Positions 19,907 to 28,819 of a stretch of DNA of 64,000 nucleotides are shown here, piece by piece. The notes beneath the pieces were generated by a model. That model had not been told where the DNA came from. It ran no database searches and saw nothing but the letters and a program-made list of their open reading frames with translations. The stretch's first letter is position 1. Each line of letters begins with the position of its first letter. Made by a program: the position numbers and the translations under genes. Source of the stretch: Microvirga ossetica (lineage in GTDB: Bacteria > Pseudomonadota > Alphaproteobacteria > Rhizobiales > Beijerinckiaceae); contig NZ_CP016618.1 in assembly GCF_002741015.1 (NCBI RefSeq), positions 1-64,000 of the forward strand. The letters are read 5' to 3'.

Positions 19907-19976
19907 GCGGAAACCTAGGATCGAGCCATTTCCGGCCCTGCATGGTAGGAGAGAAACGATCCAAGGGTGGAATGAG

Positions 19977-20441
19977 ATGAGCGCAGCACCCTTCGAAATC
20001 ATTCCGGCCTGGCGGATCGCCCGATTGAGGGCGGCCTTGCGCGATGCGGAACAGCGAGGCGCAAACCCGGATGACGAAGGTCATAATCTCTCCCACCGCG
20101 CCCTCCAGCGTCGCTTCGCTTTGGCCCGACGACGCGCGGAGCAGGGGCCGAGACAGGCCTCCAGGCCAAAGACCACACGCAAAGGCCGCAGTTTTCCGCA
20201 TCTGAAACTGGTCATCATCTGGCGCGCCATCCTGAGCTGTCGCTCTGCGGCTTGGAGGCAGGGCGACACGGCGCCTTTTGGCAGCATCCGCAGGGCACAT
20301 GATCAGGCTGTTGCTGCGTGTCGCGCCGCTGGCCTTGCGCCACCGCGCTATCGCACCGTCTATGTCCTGTGGCATCGCGGCGTACCGCCGGCGGACGTCG
20401 TTGCGGCGTTGCGGGACGAGCGTCAAAATTCGATGGGTTAA
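19977..20441 (+). CDS. hypothetical basic protein
   Basis: A 154-residue protein starting MSAAPFEIIPAWRIARL, 70 bases after rarA on the same strand. It is Arg- and Ala-rich (about 30 Arg) with a basic central linker (RQASRPKTTRKGRSF). No domain was recognised; the charge suggests nucleic-acid binding, as an inference only. The frame is open back to 19707 inside rarA, but that part is clearly a shadow. The start has only a weak GAATGAG upstream. Confidence 0.45.
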   Translation: MSAAPFEIIPAWRIARLRAALRDAEQRGANPDDEGHNLSHRALQRRFALARRRAEQGPRQASRPKTTRKGRSFPHLKLVIIWRAILSCRSAAWRQGDTAPFGSIRRAHDQAVAACRAAGLAPPRYRTVYVLWHRGVPPADVVAALRDERQNSMG

Positions 20442-20909
20442 CAAAAGGGCCGCTCGTGCCGTTCCCGGGAACGCTCGCGACGGGCATGTTCCATGGATAC
20501 AACGGGACCCTGCACTCCTGCCGACAACAGCCCCGATGATGTGGTGGGCAGCCCGCACCTTCACGTCTTTGCGGGTGTATCGTGTTTCGAACGGAAGCGA
20601 TCAGGGCCGCTTCCGTTGGGATCTCAACGATGTTCCGGCCTCAGCCGGGGATCAGTTACAGGGTATCGAGGATACGCAGGGGAAGGCTCGACAGGCCGCC
20701 AACCTTCACTTCCAGCAATGGATCAAGCGGATTGGTGTTACGGAAGCCCCTGTGCGAGGCAAGAAGCAACTCGCCCTCCCCTGTCACCTGAACTCTCAGC
20801 CCGAGCGTGGCAAGCAGACGCCGAAGACAAAGCCAGCTGCCGGCCTGCATGCTGATATCGATCGATTGCCTCGGAGAATGAGGCCTTCCTGTAACGCGAG
20901 GATCAACTC
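20442..20909. other. unassigned DNA ahead of an IS1380 remnant
   Basis: Several frames are open here but none shows a recognisable protein. A minus-strand frame at 20656-20850 (contains LATLGLRVQVTGEGELLLAS) looks somewhat protein-like and may be the tail of a lost gene. It could equally be chance. No start with a ribosome binding site was found. Confidence 0.3.
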
Positions 20910-21560
20910 TTCAGTTCGGCAGGTCCACCTCGCGCATCTATTTCCGCGCCGATGCCGGCTTTGCCAATCCCGATGTCTACGAATTCCTCGAAGCCGAGCG
21001 GATCAAGTATGCAATCCGGCTACCGGCCAATCGCGTCCTACAGGACAGGATCGGCTACCTGCACAGGCGCTCGGTGGGGTGGCCTCCCAACGAGGTTCGA
21101 CGCAGCTATACCAACTTCCGCTGTCAGTCCGGAAGCTGGGCCAGGCCGTGCTGGGAGGTTGCCAAGGTCGAGTGGCATCCCGGCGAGCTTGTTCCCCGCG
21201 TCGGCTTCATCGTCTGTAACCTGTCGAGACCTGCCGAGAACATTGTCGCCTTCTACAATCAGCGCGGCACCTGTGAACAATGGATCAAGGAAGGCAAAGG
21301 CGCGGTCAAATGGACATAGCTGTCATGCCTGTCGTTCGCGGCCACCACCTGATCTCGCCGCGAAGTGAACGGGTTCGGCTGTCATGCGTTCAAGCAAAAA
21401 GCATGGGAGAGGTGCGTCTTGATAAGAGGAAAATCGAACTTCGTGAGGCTGGCGGATGCCGCAGTCCCGGACTTTGATGCGCTACAGCTTATGCGGTCAG
21501 CGTCAGAGCTTGCCAATCACGTCAATTCGCGCAAATCTTCGATCATTGAGGCCGATCATC
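20910..21560 (+). pseudogene. IS1380-family transposase remnant
   Basis: Read in two frames, the DNA gives the second half of an IS1380-type DDE transposase. The stretches are IYFRADAGFANPDVYEFLEAE, KYAIRLPANRVLQDRIGYL, EVAKVEWHPGELVPRVGFIV, and YNQRGTCEQWIKEGKGAVKWT with the catalytic Glu region. A stop follows WT at about 21315, and the C-terminus is scrambled (GCHAFKQKAWERC in another frame). The N-terminal half with the first catalytic Asp is missing. The element is dead. Confidence 0.8.
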
Positions 21561-21638
21561 CTGTGGATGTCGATTAGACGGTCTGGGCCAATTGCTGAAG
21601 CGCGCGGCCCTGGTTCGCCGGTTGGCACGGTGAGTCCT

Positions 21639-22574
21639 ATGCTCTTCGTTACGCTTCACGGTGGCAAGCCCCAAACAGACCCACACAAGAACAACGTGCA
21701 CGCCCACGACAAGGACGGGAAGAGGATCACTCCCAGGGTGCTGCGGGACAGCGGAGAAATCTTGCTGGATGAACTTCGCGGCATTCATTTGTTTGGCAAG
21801 TACCTCTATGTAGTGAATAGCAACAGAAAGGAAAACAGCGTGCTTTGCTACGAAGGGGCGGACACGAAGTACAAGCTCGTCAGCACGCTTGTTTCGAGGC
21901 AAAGCTGCGAAGGGATCGAGCATCCTTTCGACATAACGTTTGATGGCGCGGGCTACTGCTACGTTTCAAGCCAGGACACCAACATCGTCACCCGCCTGAT
22001 TATCTCCGCTGACGGCACGAGCGCGACGCCGGCTCCGCAAGCTCTAGCGCTACCCGCAGATGGCACGTTCTACCCTGGCACTTTTGTAGCTTCCAGCGTG
22101 GGCACCCTGGGTTCAACGACAACGCCGGTAAAGTCTCCGGCCGGGCTGGAATACTCCGGTTCGGGCAAAAACAAGCATTCTGTTCGGGGAGTGGTGTGGG
22201 CGAACAACGCACTCTACGTTGCCGACGAGCCCGCTGGCAGAGTCAAAGCCTATGACAAGAACGGGAATTTTCTGTGCCAGAGCAATGGCATGGAATCGCC
22301 CGTCCATATGGCGGTGTGGAAGGGTAGTTTGTACGTCAGCGCCGGCAACGCGGTGCTTACTGCGAAACTGCCCAGTTCTCCGGGTGATTTCACGCTCTCC
22401 CCAATCGAAGGAGTGAAGGTGAAAAATGCGTGCGGAATGGCGTTCACGAAATCATGGCACTTTTATATCGCTAGCCGAAGCGAGAACATCATCCTGAAGT
22501 TTGACTCCGACTTCAAGCCGATGAAGTTTGAGTGCAAGCTGGCGGACAATCCGGAATTTCTGCTGCACATTTAG
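21639..22574 (+). CDS. beta-propeller (NHL/YncE-like) protein
   Basis: The 311-residue protein has repeated propeller-like blades: GIHLFGKYLYVVNSN, PFDITFDGAGYCYVSSQDT, VRGVVWANNALYVADEP, PVHMAVWKGSLYVSAGN, ACGMAFTKSWHFYIASRS. The pattern of a residue-initiating hydrophobic strand, then LYV and a small residue, is typical of NHL/SMP-30-like six-bladed propellers. No signal peptide is seen. The ATG at 21639 follows GGTGAG; the frame is open back to 21456 through the IS1380 remnant, which is clearly not part of it. Codon use looks less GC-biased than neighbours, which suggests recent transfer. Binding partner or enzymatic role is unknown. Confidence 0.65.
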   Translation: MLFVTLHGGKPQTDPHKNNVHAHDKDGKRITPRVLRDSGEILLDELRGIHLFGKYLYVVNSNRKENSVLCYEGADTKYKLVSTLVSRQSCEGIEHPFDITFDGAGYCYVSSQDTNIVTRLIISADGTSATPAPQALALPADGTFYPGTFVASSVGTLGSTTTPVKSPAGLEYSGSGKNKHSVRGVVWANNALYVADEPAGRVKAYDKNGNFLCQSNGMESPVHMAVWKGSLYVSAGNAVLTAKLPSSPGDFTLSPIEGVKVKNACGMAFTKSWHFYIASRSENIILKFDSDFKPMKFECKLADNPEFLLHI

Positions 22575-23449
22575 CGGCGACGTAGCCTCATGCTGCCAGA
22601 GCAATCCTCGATAAAATGACGGCCCTCCCAGCGTCTCATGAGCAGACCAAAGCGTTCCTTCCGAGAAGTGCTATGAGCCATCGTTCGTAAAAGCAAACGG
22701 TAATTCGCTCCATAAGAGTATCGCTAGATGTTCACGATGAGCACATTGACTTCGCAATGCGGACAAACATTCTCGGCCACGCCTATGATATTCTCGGGTG
22801 GGAAATACAAAGCATGATCCATTCCGATGCAACCACGTTCCAGCCGCGGCCAGTTTCCCCAACGATCACCCTCCAACAATCCGGAGCGGCGCTTGATGCT
22901 CGGGCAGATGAGGTAATCGAAGCTAGCCGGCTTACGCCGGTCATTTCTCGGATCCAAAGGTCAGTAGGCCCGCTCGAGCAAGCAAAGAACATCCTCGACG
23001 TGGATCTTGATATCTTCTCCCGGAAGGCTGCGATCCAGCCAAAGGATCCGAGTGAGTTTCGTCGAACAATCCGGTACGCACGTGCAGCAACGATCGTGAG
23101 GTAGGCCAACTTCGTGGAAGCGCCTGAGAGAGGGTGTGCACGGGCGACTGGTCTGAGAGTGACGCCGTGTGAGCAGGCCCTCAAAGCTCACATCCTCGAC
23201 GCAGAAAGCAATGCGGGACGGCAGTAAATTTACGAGATAACATTTAATATAGCATTTTTCTGGAACCTGTTGCCACCAGCGAGTGCGGTTGAAGTCTGTA
23301 ATCGGCGCCAGAGCAATCGCAGCCGAGGCGGCCTCACGCTGGTGCAGGATATGCGTTATGATCCAACAGTAACCAAGGGCTTGACGTCTCGGCCAGACAC
23401 AGCAGGATAGCTTGGCGAAGCGCACCTGATGGGAATTGAGGAATATTCA
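22575..23449. other. about 870 bp without a convincing gene, includes the cold-shock 5' region
   Basis: Overlapping short ORFs on both strands (for example 22757-23104 plus, 22724-22957 and 22961-23425 minus) show no domain and are Cys- or Arg-rich in the way of chance frames. A minus-strand frame ending PPENIIGVAENVCPHCEVNVLIV looks slightly protein-like. The last 100-200 bases probably hold the promoter and a long 5' leader of the cold-shock gene, as is usual for that family. Confidence 0.35.
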
Positions 23450-23659
23450 ATGGCGACTGGTACTGTGAAGTGGTATAACGAGACGAAGGGCTATGGTTTC
23501 ATTCAGCCGGATAGTGGCGGCAAGGATGTGTTCGTCCATGCCTCAGCCCTAGAGCGAGCTGGCATGCGCGGCCTCGCTGAAGGCCAGAAGATCTCCTATG
23601 AGGTGGAAGCTGATCGCCGTACCGGCAAAGAGTCTGCAACCAACCTGCAGAAGGCTTGA
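23450..23659 (+). CDS. cold-shock protein (CspA family)
   Basis: The 69-residue protein is a single cold-shock domain. It starts [21 protein letters not shown] with RNP1 (KGYGFIQ) and has RNP2 as DVFVHASAL; it ends with [10 protein letters not shown]. These OB-fold proteins bind single-stranded RNA and DNA and act as RNA chaperones. ATG 23450 is chosen because GAGGA lies seven bases upstream; an in-frame ATG at 23429 would add MGIEEYS. A terminator hairpin lies 38 bases after the stop, so it is monocistronic. It is one of several csp paralogs expected in such genomes. Confidence 0.95.
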   Translation: MATGTVKWYNETKGYGFIQPDSGGKDVFVHASALERAGMRGLAEGQKISYEVEADRRTGKESATNLQKA

Positions 23660-23697
23660 TTGAGCCCGTCATAGCGTCAGCTCAATGCTGGCTCTTC

Positions 23698-23727
23698 AAG
23701 CCGCTCCTGACGGGGCGGCTTTCTGTT
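23698..23727 (+). terminator. terminator after the cold-shock gene
   Basis: AAGCCGCTC (23698-23706) pairs with GGGCGGCTT (23713-23721, one G-U) around a short loop and is followed by TTCTGTTT. Confidence 0.75.
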
Positions 23728-24150
23728 TGAATTAGCCGCGCTTGAAGGTGCCGGTCTTGGGATCCACCTTCAAGGAAGTCTCAATGCCACCCAAGAAGGC
23801 ATGAAGCGACTGGCCGTTCCCTTATGGCTGAAGGTGTCCAGGAGTCCCCTTCGGGCCGATGATGAGAACAGCAAGCAGATCCCACCGTTCACCGGCGCCG
23901 CCAGCCAGGCAACTGGTCCGCACACTGTCGCTGCTTTCTGTGAGGCGAGGGACTTTCACCGCGATGCTGTCATCTTGCTTGATGGTTGGCCAGATAACAT
24001 GCCGATTCCTTACATGCTCTCCACCTCCGCCATTCGAAATGTGGAGGTCGAAAGATCAAGGTCAATGACCAACGTGATGGAGAACTTGGTGAAGAGAACT
24101 TTTCGCAAAGGCGCAGGGGTATAAGCGATCGTAGCGAGGCCCTAAGCCTC
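23728..24150. other. gene-poor stretch with a possible 3' gene fragment
   Basis: On the minus strand, 23734-23799 reads FLGGIETSLKVDPKTGTFKRG followed by a stop. This looks like the real C-terminus of a protein whose upstream part is missing or frame-shifted. The plus-strand ORF 23801-24124 has no coding features. Nothing else was recognised. Confidence 0.35.
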
Positions 24151-24591
24151 TTACTGCGGCCTTGAAGTGTCCGCCTGGAGGGTTGCCAGAACGATCGCGG
24201 AGGCTCGGGCGAGGGCGTGCCTCTCGCGGCTTGTGAAAGTCGAGATATTCATGCCGCCGATCTGGGGCGCACCGCTCAGTGCTTGTTTCGCAAACTTGAT
24301 AAGGGCTGTCTTGGCGAACCTCTCCCCATCCTCTGAGCCCATCTCGACAAGCATCCTTGAGACGATCTGGGTGAGGTCGTCAGCTACCAACTCAACGAGA
24401 TCGCTGTGATCTACAGTGCTTGCTCCTTGTTTCGCCTTCACGTTGGCAGGGTCAGTTTCACCGAAAGCAAGGCGAGGATGAGACAGACAGGGTTGCGGCA
24501 GGGTTAAGGGTATTTGCGGAGTCAGCAGGTTTGTCTCTGACCAGCGCGAAGCCCGACAGACAGCATAAGCTTGGCTCTGTACGTAGGACAT
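24151..24591 (-). CDS. hypothetical protein, start uncertain
   Basis: The C-terminal 90 residues look like a real helical protein (DHSDLVELVADDLTQIVSRML, EDGERFAKTALIKFAKQALSG, RHALARASAIVLATLQ). The frame is open to 24735, but the first 80-100 residues of that reading are Arg/Pro/Ser-rich and unlikely. I list it from an internal ATG at 24591, without a good ribosome binding site; a rarer start nearer the conserved part is possible. No family was recognised. Confidence 0.35.
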   Translation of the reverse strand: MSYVQSQAYAVCRASRWSETNLLTPQIPLTLPQPCLSHPRLAFGETDPANVKAKQGASTVDHSDLVELVADDLTQIVSRMLVEMGSEDGERFAKTALIKFAKQALSGAPQIGGMNISTFTSRERHALARASAIVLATLQADTSRPQ

Positions 24592-24944
24592 GCCGGAGCC
24601 TGGGATCTGCCCCTGTACACGAGTAGGCCTTATCATCGTCAGGATTGACCTTCTTAACGTTCGATTTTGGCGTCTCGTCCATTCGAGCGGGCTCGACCCG
24701 CGCAGAGCCGGCAGACCGTCATGGAAATCGGCCAAGGCGCCTTGCTAGCCATTGCAGTCTGTCGCGCCTTAAGTGCTGCCGCGGCTCTCGTGATCTCGTA
24801 CGCCCCCAGCGGTCGAAATTCCGGTCATGCCGAATGATCGGCGCAGCGTCTGGGAGAGGTCGTCCTCTCTCGTGCCTCCATTCGGTTGACTGTCGCACGC
24901 TCGGCACAAGGCTGATATGTGCAACGAGATCGAGCCTAGGGTGA

Positions 24945-25199
24945 TCAAAGATCCGTATAGCCCTTTTGCCGCTGGGCTGTGGCCCAAGTCTCCAAAGCCT
25001 GAGCCGCTTCCGTTTCATTGGGGAAGATTTCGACCTGCTCCCGGCCCTTGAAGCCGACCGGCCCCCAGTTGCGGACGAGCCGGATCGTTCCGAACAGGTC
25101 ACGTTCGATCATCTGGCTGAAGAAGCGCCCCCTGCCCTGCTCCGGATCACGCTGATGGAGCACCAAGTGGTGCCGTATGGGCGAGCGGGCGTCAGGCAT
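24945..25199 (-). CDS. WGR-domain protein
   Basis: The 84-residue protein is essentially one WGR domain. It contains RDLFGTIRLVRNWGPVGFKGREQVEIF followed by EAAQALETWATAQRQKGY, which matches the WGR pattern (Trp-Gly-x-x-Gly with a basic helix and GY end). WGR domains bind nucleic acid ends in PARPs and occur as single-domain proteins in many Alphaproteobacteria, where the role is unknown. The gene follows the CYTH gene by 12 bases on the same strand, so the two probably form an operon. The start at 25199 is the first ATG in frame. Confidence 0.85.
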   Translation of the reverse strand: MPDARSPIRHHLVLHQRDPEQGRGRFFSQMIERDLFGTIRLVRNWGPVGFKGREQVEIFPNETEAAQALETWATAQRQKGYTDL

Positions 25200-25211
25200 C
25201 TCCAGCGGTCC

Positions 25212-25901
25212 CTACTTGGGCTTGCCCTTCTGGAGTGTCTTCTCCATCTCGCGCATCATGACCTCTTCGACCGCATCGAGGTTGACTTTGACGGTTTCAC
25301 CGCCGGTCTGCGCTTTGGCTCTGGTCTCCGGCACCTGCTTGGCCTTGGGCCGGGTGGCGGCCACGCGCGCCTGGGCGGGGAAGCGGCCATCCAAAGTATC
25401 GATCAGGCTGTTGAGTGCCGCATCGGACAGCGGGATCTCCGGAGCCTCGTCGAGACCTCTCAGGGCGATGGACTGATTGGTGTAGCGGGGATCCGCCGTC
25501 ACCTCAGGGCCGAACCACTCGAGCGGGCGGAAGCCACTCGCCTCCGCGTCAGAGGTGAATTCCACGGTCACGAGCTGCAGGACACGGGACCGGATGATCT
25601 CGTCGACCAGGGCATGCCCCTCGCCGATCGGCAGGGCTGTTCGGGTGTAGTCGACCTCACCGGCGCAGACATCGAGCAATGCATGGGCATGGGCGACTGG
25701 GATGTCGGTCTGGTCCTCGACCTCGCCGTGAGGACCGGCCGTCTTGAGGATCAGCAGGCCCTTCTCCTCTTCGAGGCGAACCCAGGAGGAGCGATCCTGC
25801 TGTTCCGGGAAGAAGCCCTCGACATGACGCACTCCGCCCCTCTCACGCCGGATCAGGCGGGCGAAGGATGGGGTGAGGAGAAAGCGGCGGCGAACAGTCA
25901 T
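25212..25901 (-). CDS. CYTH-domain protein (triphosphate tunnel metalloenzyme-like)
   Basis: From ATG 25901 the 229-residue protein starts MTVRRRFLLTPSFARLIRRE. It continues through WVRLEEEKGLLILKT, QLVTVEFTSDAEASGFRPLEWFGPEVTADPRYTN. These positions match the CYTH fold: basic N-terminal strand, EEE motif-like strand, and the late EVT-DPRYTN segment. CYTH enzymes hydrolyse or transfer triphosphates (ThTP, inorganic PPP, cAMP) using acidic and basic tunnel residues. The N-terminal ExExK signature is replaced by VRRRF, so activity is doubtful. A basic, Lys-rich C-terminal tail follows (KQVPETRAKAQ, LQKGKPK). The frame opens at 26000, but homology begins at 25901. It precedes the WGR gene. Confidence 0.7.
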   Translation of the reverse strand: MTVRRRFLLTPSFARLIRRERGGVRHVEGFFPEQQDRSSWVRLEEEKGLLILKTAGPHGEVEDQTDIPVAHAHALLDVCAGEVDYTRTALPIGEGHALVDEIIRSRVLQLVTVEFTSDAEASGFRPLEWFGPEVTADPRYTNQSIALRGLDEAPEIPLSDAALNSLIDTLDGRFPAQARVAATRPKAKQVPETRAKAQTGGETVKVNLDAVEEVMMREMEKTLQKGKPK

Positions 25902-26580
25902 GAAACCCAAGTCCTGTAACGGATTGAGAACGCCTGTCTTTGGTACATGGTGCAGAAAGGGAGAGGCAACCCTAAACCCCGCACTATGGTTTCCGCTCAA
26001 CCACCGGCCTTGAGCCCAAGATTTCTCCTCGCGGATCGGCTGACTGGGTCAGGTAGTTTCGATTTCAGAGACACAGTCGATCAGCGCAGGCTCGCAGAGC
26101 TCCACATTTAACCCCTAACCACGGTGTGAGATGTGGTCGACCGGCTAAAGCCTGAGCGGAAGATACAAAGGCGCGTTGGCAGTGGTGCTCTTACAACTCC
26201 TCGACCCAGACGTTGGTCGTACAAAGGGAAAACCATACCCCGAGTACAGGCATTTCACCAACGAAAGAAGGTCTTTCACAAATGACAACGCCCTGACAGA
26301 GGTAGCCGTGCGGAGCTCACTGTCAGGGCGCTTTGTGTGATGCCGGTTGCAACACCACGCCGCGATCATGCTCCATGAACGCCGCAAGTTCAACCGAACG
26401 CTGTGGACAAGTACAATGCGCCCTGGCGAGAGGCTGAGCACCAGACCTCCCACCAGAGCGCGCGCGATGTGTTCCAGCATCGCACGATCTACGTGGTGCG
26501 CGCACGGAATGCCGAGGTGTGACGACGCACACCGTCAGTCCCAATCGAGATATTGCGACCGCATAGCAGCTGGAATGTTA
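25902..26580. other. intergenic region with one strong inverted repeat
   Basis: No convincing gene; ORFs at 26145-26480 and 26347-26622 are chance frames. The stretch holds the promoter side of the CYTH-WGR genes and the left target flank of the IS630 element. Confidence 0.4.
26289..26330. repeat. 11-bp perfect inverted repeat
   Basis: CGCCCTGACAG (26289-26299) and CTGTCAGGGCG (26320-26330) are perfectly complementary with a 20-base loop, followed by CTTTGTG. It could be a bidirectional terminator or the relic of a small element; no gene on either side clearly needs it. Confidence 0.6.
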
Positions 26581-26593
26581 GAGCATCGGATGC

Positions 26594-27569
26594 TTAATCG
26601 GAGGCATATCCGGCAGCCTTGAGGTAGTTCCAGCACTCTTGTGGCTCAAACAGGTTGCAGATGTCACCGAGAGTGCGCCGGAGCGCATCCAAGGTGCGGG
26701 CTTCGGCTTTGCGCAGATGCGCTTTGATCTTAGCAAAGGCCTCCTCATCCTGAGCCTGTCGAAGGATCAATCGGGTTCAAATCGGGACTGTAAGCTGGCA
26801 GGAACAGAAGCCAGGCGCCTCGTTGCTGCAGACACCGCGCGGCTTTCTCGCTCTTGTGAACCGCCAGATTGTCGAGGATCACTACATCGCCTTGGCGCAG
26901 GGTCGGTGCCAGTTGCGTCTCGATATAGATGTCAAATGCTGAGCGGGTGATCGGGCCATCAATGATCCACGGCGCGCTCAGCTCATGACTGCGCAGCCCG
27001 GCGAGAAAGGTATGCGTCTTCCAATGCCCGAAGGGAGCGCTCATGCGTAACCGCTCTCCCTTGCGGCTGCGCCCGCGCAGGCGAGCCATCTTGGTGTTCA
27101 CGTCTCATCCAAAAACACCAATCGGTATGGCTGCTGGCGCATGCGCGGCTGGCGCTGGGCGTGCCAGACCCGACGCTCCTCACGCACGTCGGCGCGTGCG
27201 CACTCCGCTGCCATCAGGTGTTTTTTTATAAGTGAAGCCGCGCTGGCACAGGAAACGCGAGAGCATCGCGGGAGCCGCGACGATCCCATGTTCCTCGAGC
27301 AGCCGGACAGCCAGTTCCGGCATGGTGATGGCGGGCCGAGCCTCGACGGTCTGGATCAGGAACGCCTCATACGGCGCCAGCTTGCCGCCTCCCGGAGGAC
27401 GGCCTTGACGGTCTGGTGCCGGCGAGCCGAGGTGGCGCGTTCGCTGGACGAGCTTGATGGCGAAACCGTCACTGACACCAAAGTGCCGGGCCGCCGCCCG
27501 GCAGGAATGGCCGGCCTCGACAAAAGCCGCGACCCGCACCCGAAGATCGAGGGAATAGCAGTGACCCAT
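26594..27569 (-). pseudogene. IS630 transposase, frameshifted
   Basis: It starts MGHCYSLDLRVRVAAFVEAGHSCRAAARHFGVSD (HTH) from 27569, and ends KAAGYASD before TAA at 26594. The DDE triad is visible: Asp in LVFLDET, Asp in VILDNLAVH, and the third acidic residue expected after SPDLNPI. Three breaks appear. At A7 (27223-27229) the frame changes from TYKKT to KKHLMAAE, which may be a natural -1 slip site as in other IS630 members. At DET/NTKM four bases (GGGT) seem lost. At NPI a 22-bp insertion adds a stop. The last two make the gene non-functional. Confidence 0.88.
26745..26766. repeat. 22-bp insertion carrying the CCTTCGACAGGCTCAGG motif
   Basis: Within the IS630 transposase, the expected NPIEEAFAKI coding sequence is interrupted after NPI by 22 extra bases. 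They contain CCTTCGACAGGCTCAGG (minus strand) and end in TGA, repeating the TGA before them. Removing them restores the frame. I recall this motif as a widespread intergenic repeat of Proteobacteria; that is from memory and not checked. Confidence 0.65.
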
Positions 27570-27649
27570 GATCCACCTCCCGTTCAAGAGAGTGAATCAC
27601 AACCCCGGCTCGTACAGAAGCCCAGGAGTCCAATTTCCAGTCCGATGCT

Positions 27650-27841
27650 CTAGTCACTCCGGCTGCGATCGACACCGATATCGCGCAGGATGTGAGGGCT
27701 CACCTCTCGTCGCAGAGCCTCGACAAAGTCGAATGTCAGGACAGGGCGCTTATGATCGTTCGCCGGCTTGCGCCGAACGCGAAAGAACTCAAAGCGGAAT
27801 GCGAACCCGACAAAGGGCAGAGGGAATACGGTCGGTTTCAT
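27650..27841 (-). CDS. small hypothetical protein with DUF1127-like C-terminus
   Basis: The 63-residue ORF starts MKPTVFPLPFVGFAF and ends FDFVEALRREVSPHILRDIGVDRSRSD. The tail LRDIGVDRS resembles the end of DUF1127 proteins. The IS630 element inserted at the TA of its stop codon: without it the stop would be TAA, with it TAG, so the protein was not shortened. No strong ribosome binding site precedes the ATG; an overlapping frame starting 27913 has a GGAGG site but no recognisable product, so a frameshift near the start is possible. Confidence 0.45.
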   Translation of the reverse strand: MKPTVFPLPFVGFAFRFEFFRVRRKPANDHKRPVLTFDFVEALRREVSPHILRDIGVDRSRSD

Positions 27842-28260
27842 TGGAGCCACCAGCAGCAAAAGTTGTGACGAGGAGAGCGGCGCGTTGGTACGTGCAAAGT
27901 CGCATAGTCATGTAACGCCTCCTCTGGCTGTGGCTGTGAACCGGGCGGACGATCCGCGGGGCAGCTTCAATACCAGAATTCTGCTGCCGAGACTAGCCCC
28001 GTCATGTCATTTATTGCCCCTGTCCGTCTCGATTACGTCTGAAGGACAATCTGGTAGAGAGGAACAGTACGAAAGGCACCTTCATGAGGACGGCCCTAAC
28101 AGCAGCCCGGCATGTGATTGTGCCGGACCGATCCCGTGATGTGTATCTTAGGCCGCGCACACTGCCGGCGCAGACCGTCCTTCGGCCAGTTCCTCCACCA
28201 GGCGAAACTCACGCAGGGCCGCGCTCGCCTTCGTGCGAGAGATCCCGCGGGAGTTTGCCA
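27842..28260. other. no recognisable gene
   Basis: It holds the upstream region of the small DUF1127-like ORF, including a GGAGG on the minus strand at about 27920. The plus-strand ORF 28084-28542 is antisense to a better minus-strand candidate. No RNA was recognised. Confidence 0.35.
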
Positions 28261-28590
28261 TCAGGAGTGAGAGCAACAATAGACTTTCGGCAGTGGCTGG
28301 CGGTGCATCCCCAGAATGAACTGCGTATCTCTGGTCCCAAGCGTCAGCAGTTCCCGCTCATGGTCTGTCGCCATGAGAACGTCAGCGTCGAGATTGTGAC
28401 AATCCAGGGCAGCCTCAAAAGCATCGATTGCCCCAAGGATATTGATCGCTGCGGTCGTGGTGTCGTTGATCGTGAACATGTCTCGGCAACGATCATCGAA
28501 GGGATTTGCTGCAAAGTTCCTCGTAGAAATTTGGAACCATGAAGGCTCCTGGCGAGCGAGGACAGTGACGTCGAAATGATATGTGAGCAT
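28261..28590 (-). CDS. hypothetical protein
   Basis: A 109-residue ORF beginning MLTYHFDVTVLARQEPSWFQ, with a balanced soluble composition (TINDTTTAAINILGAIDAFEAAL, DADVLMATDHEREL). It ends in a His/Cys-rich tail (KVYCCSHS). GGAAGG lies 12 bases upstream of the ATG, a little far. It is preferred over the overlapping plus-strand ORF because of its composition. No family recognised. Confidence 0.4.
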   Translation of the reverse strand: MLTYHFDVTVLARQEPSWFQISTRNFAANPFDDRCRDMFTINDTTTAAINILGAIDAFEAALDCHNLDADVLMATDHERELLTLGTRDTQFILGMHRQPLPKVYCCSHS

Positions 28591-28819
28591 AGCGGCTCTG
28601 AGCCTTCCAACGTTGCATCTTATTCTGACTTGAAACGAGCAATGTGGCCCGGCGGTGGCTGAACAACAGCAGACATCAGGCGCTCGCGCCTGATGTCTGA
28701 TTGGACGATATGGGGTAGATTTTTGCCTCTCGCAGATATTGATGACGATATGATGAAACGGCCGGCCCTGTTGAGACCCGACGCATCACACGCGCTCAGC
28801 TCGAAGCATGCGATAAGAC

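Larger units (their letters stand above)
26581..27650 (-). mobile_element. IS630-family insertion sequence with exact ends (inactive)
   Basis: The left end GAGCATCGGA (26581-26590) and right end TCCGATGCTC (27641-27650) are perfect 10-bp terminal inverted repeats. Both are flanked by TA (26579-26580 and 27651-27652), the known duplicated target of IS630/Tc1-type elements. Length is 1070 bp. The single transposase gene fills it on the minus strand and is broken. Confidence 0.88.

Noticed and set aside
22961..23425. 154-codon Cys-rich minus-strand ORF upstream of the cold-shock gene
   Set aside because: Irregular Cys/Arg-rich composition, no domain, overlaps the expected leader and promoter.
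28084..28542. 152-codon plus-strand ORF
   Set aside because: Antisense to a more coherent minus-strand ORF; Arg/Pro-rich start typical of shadows.
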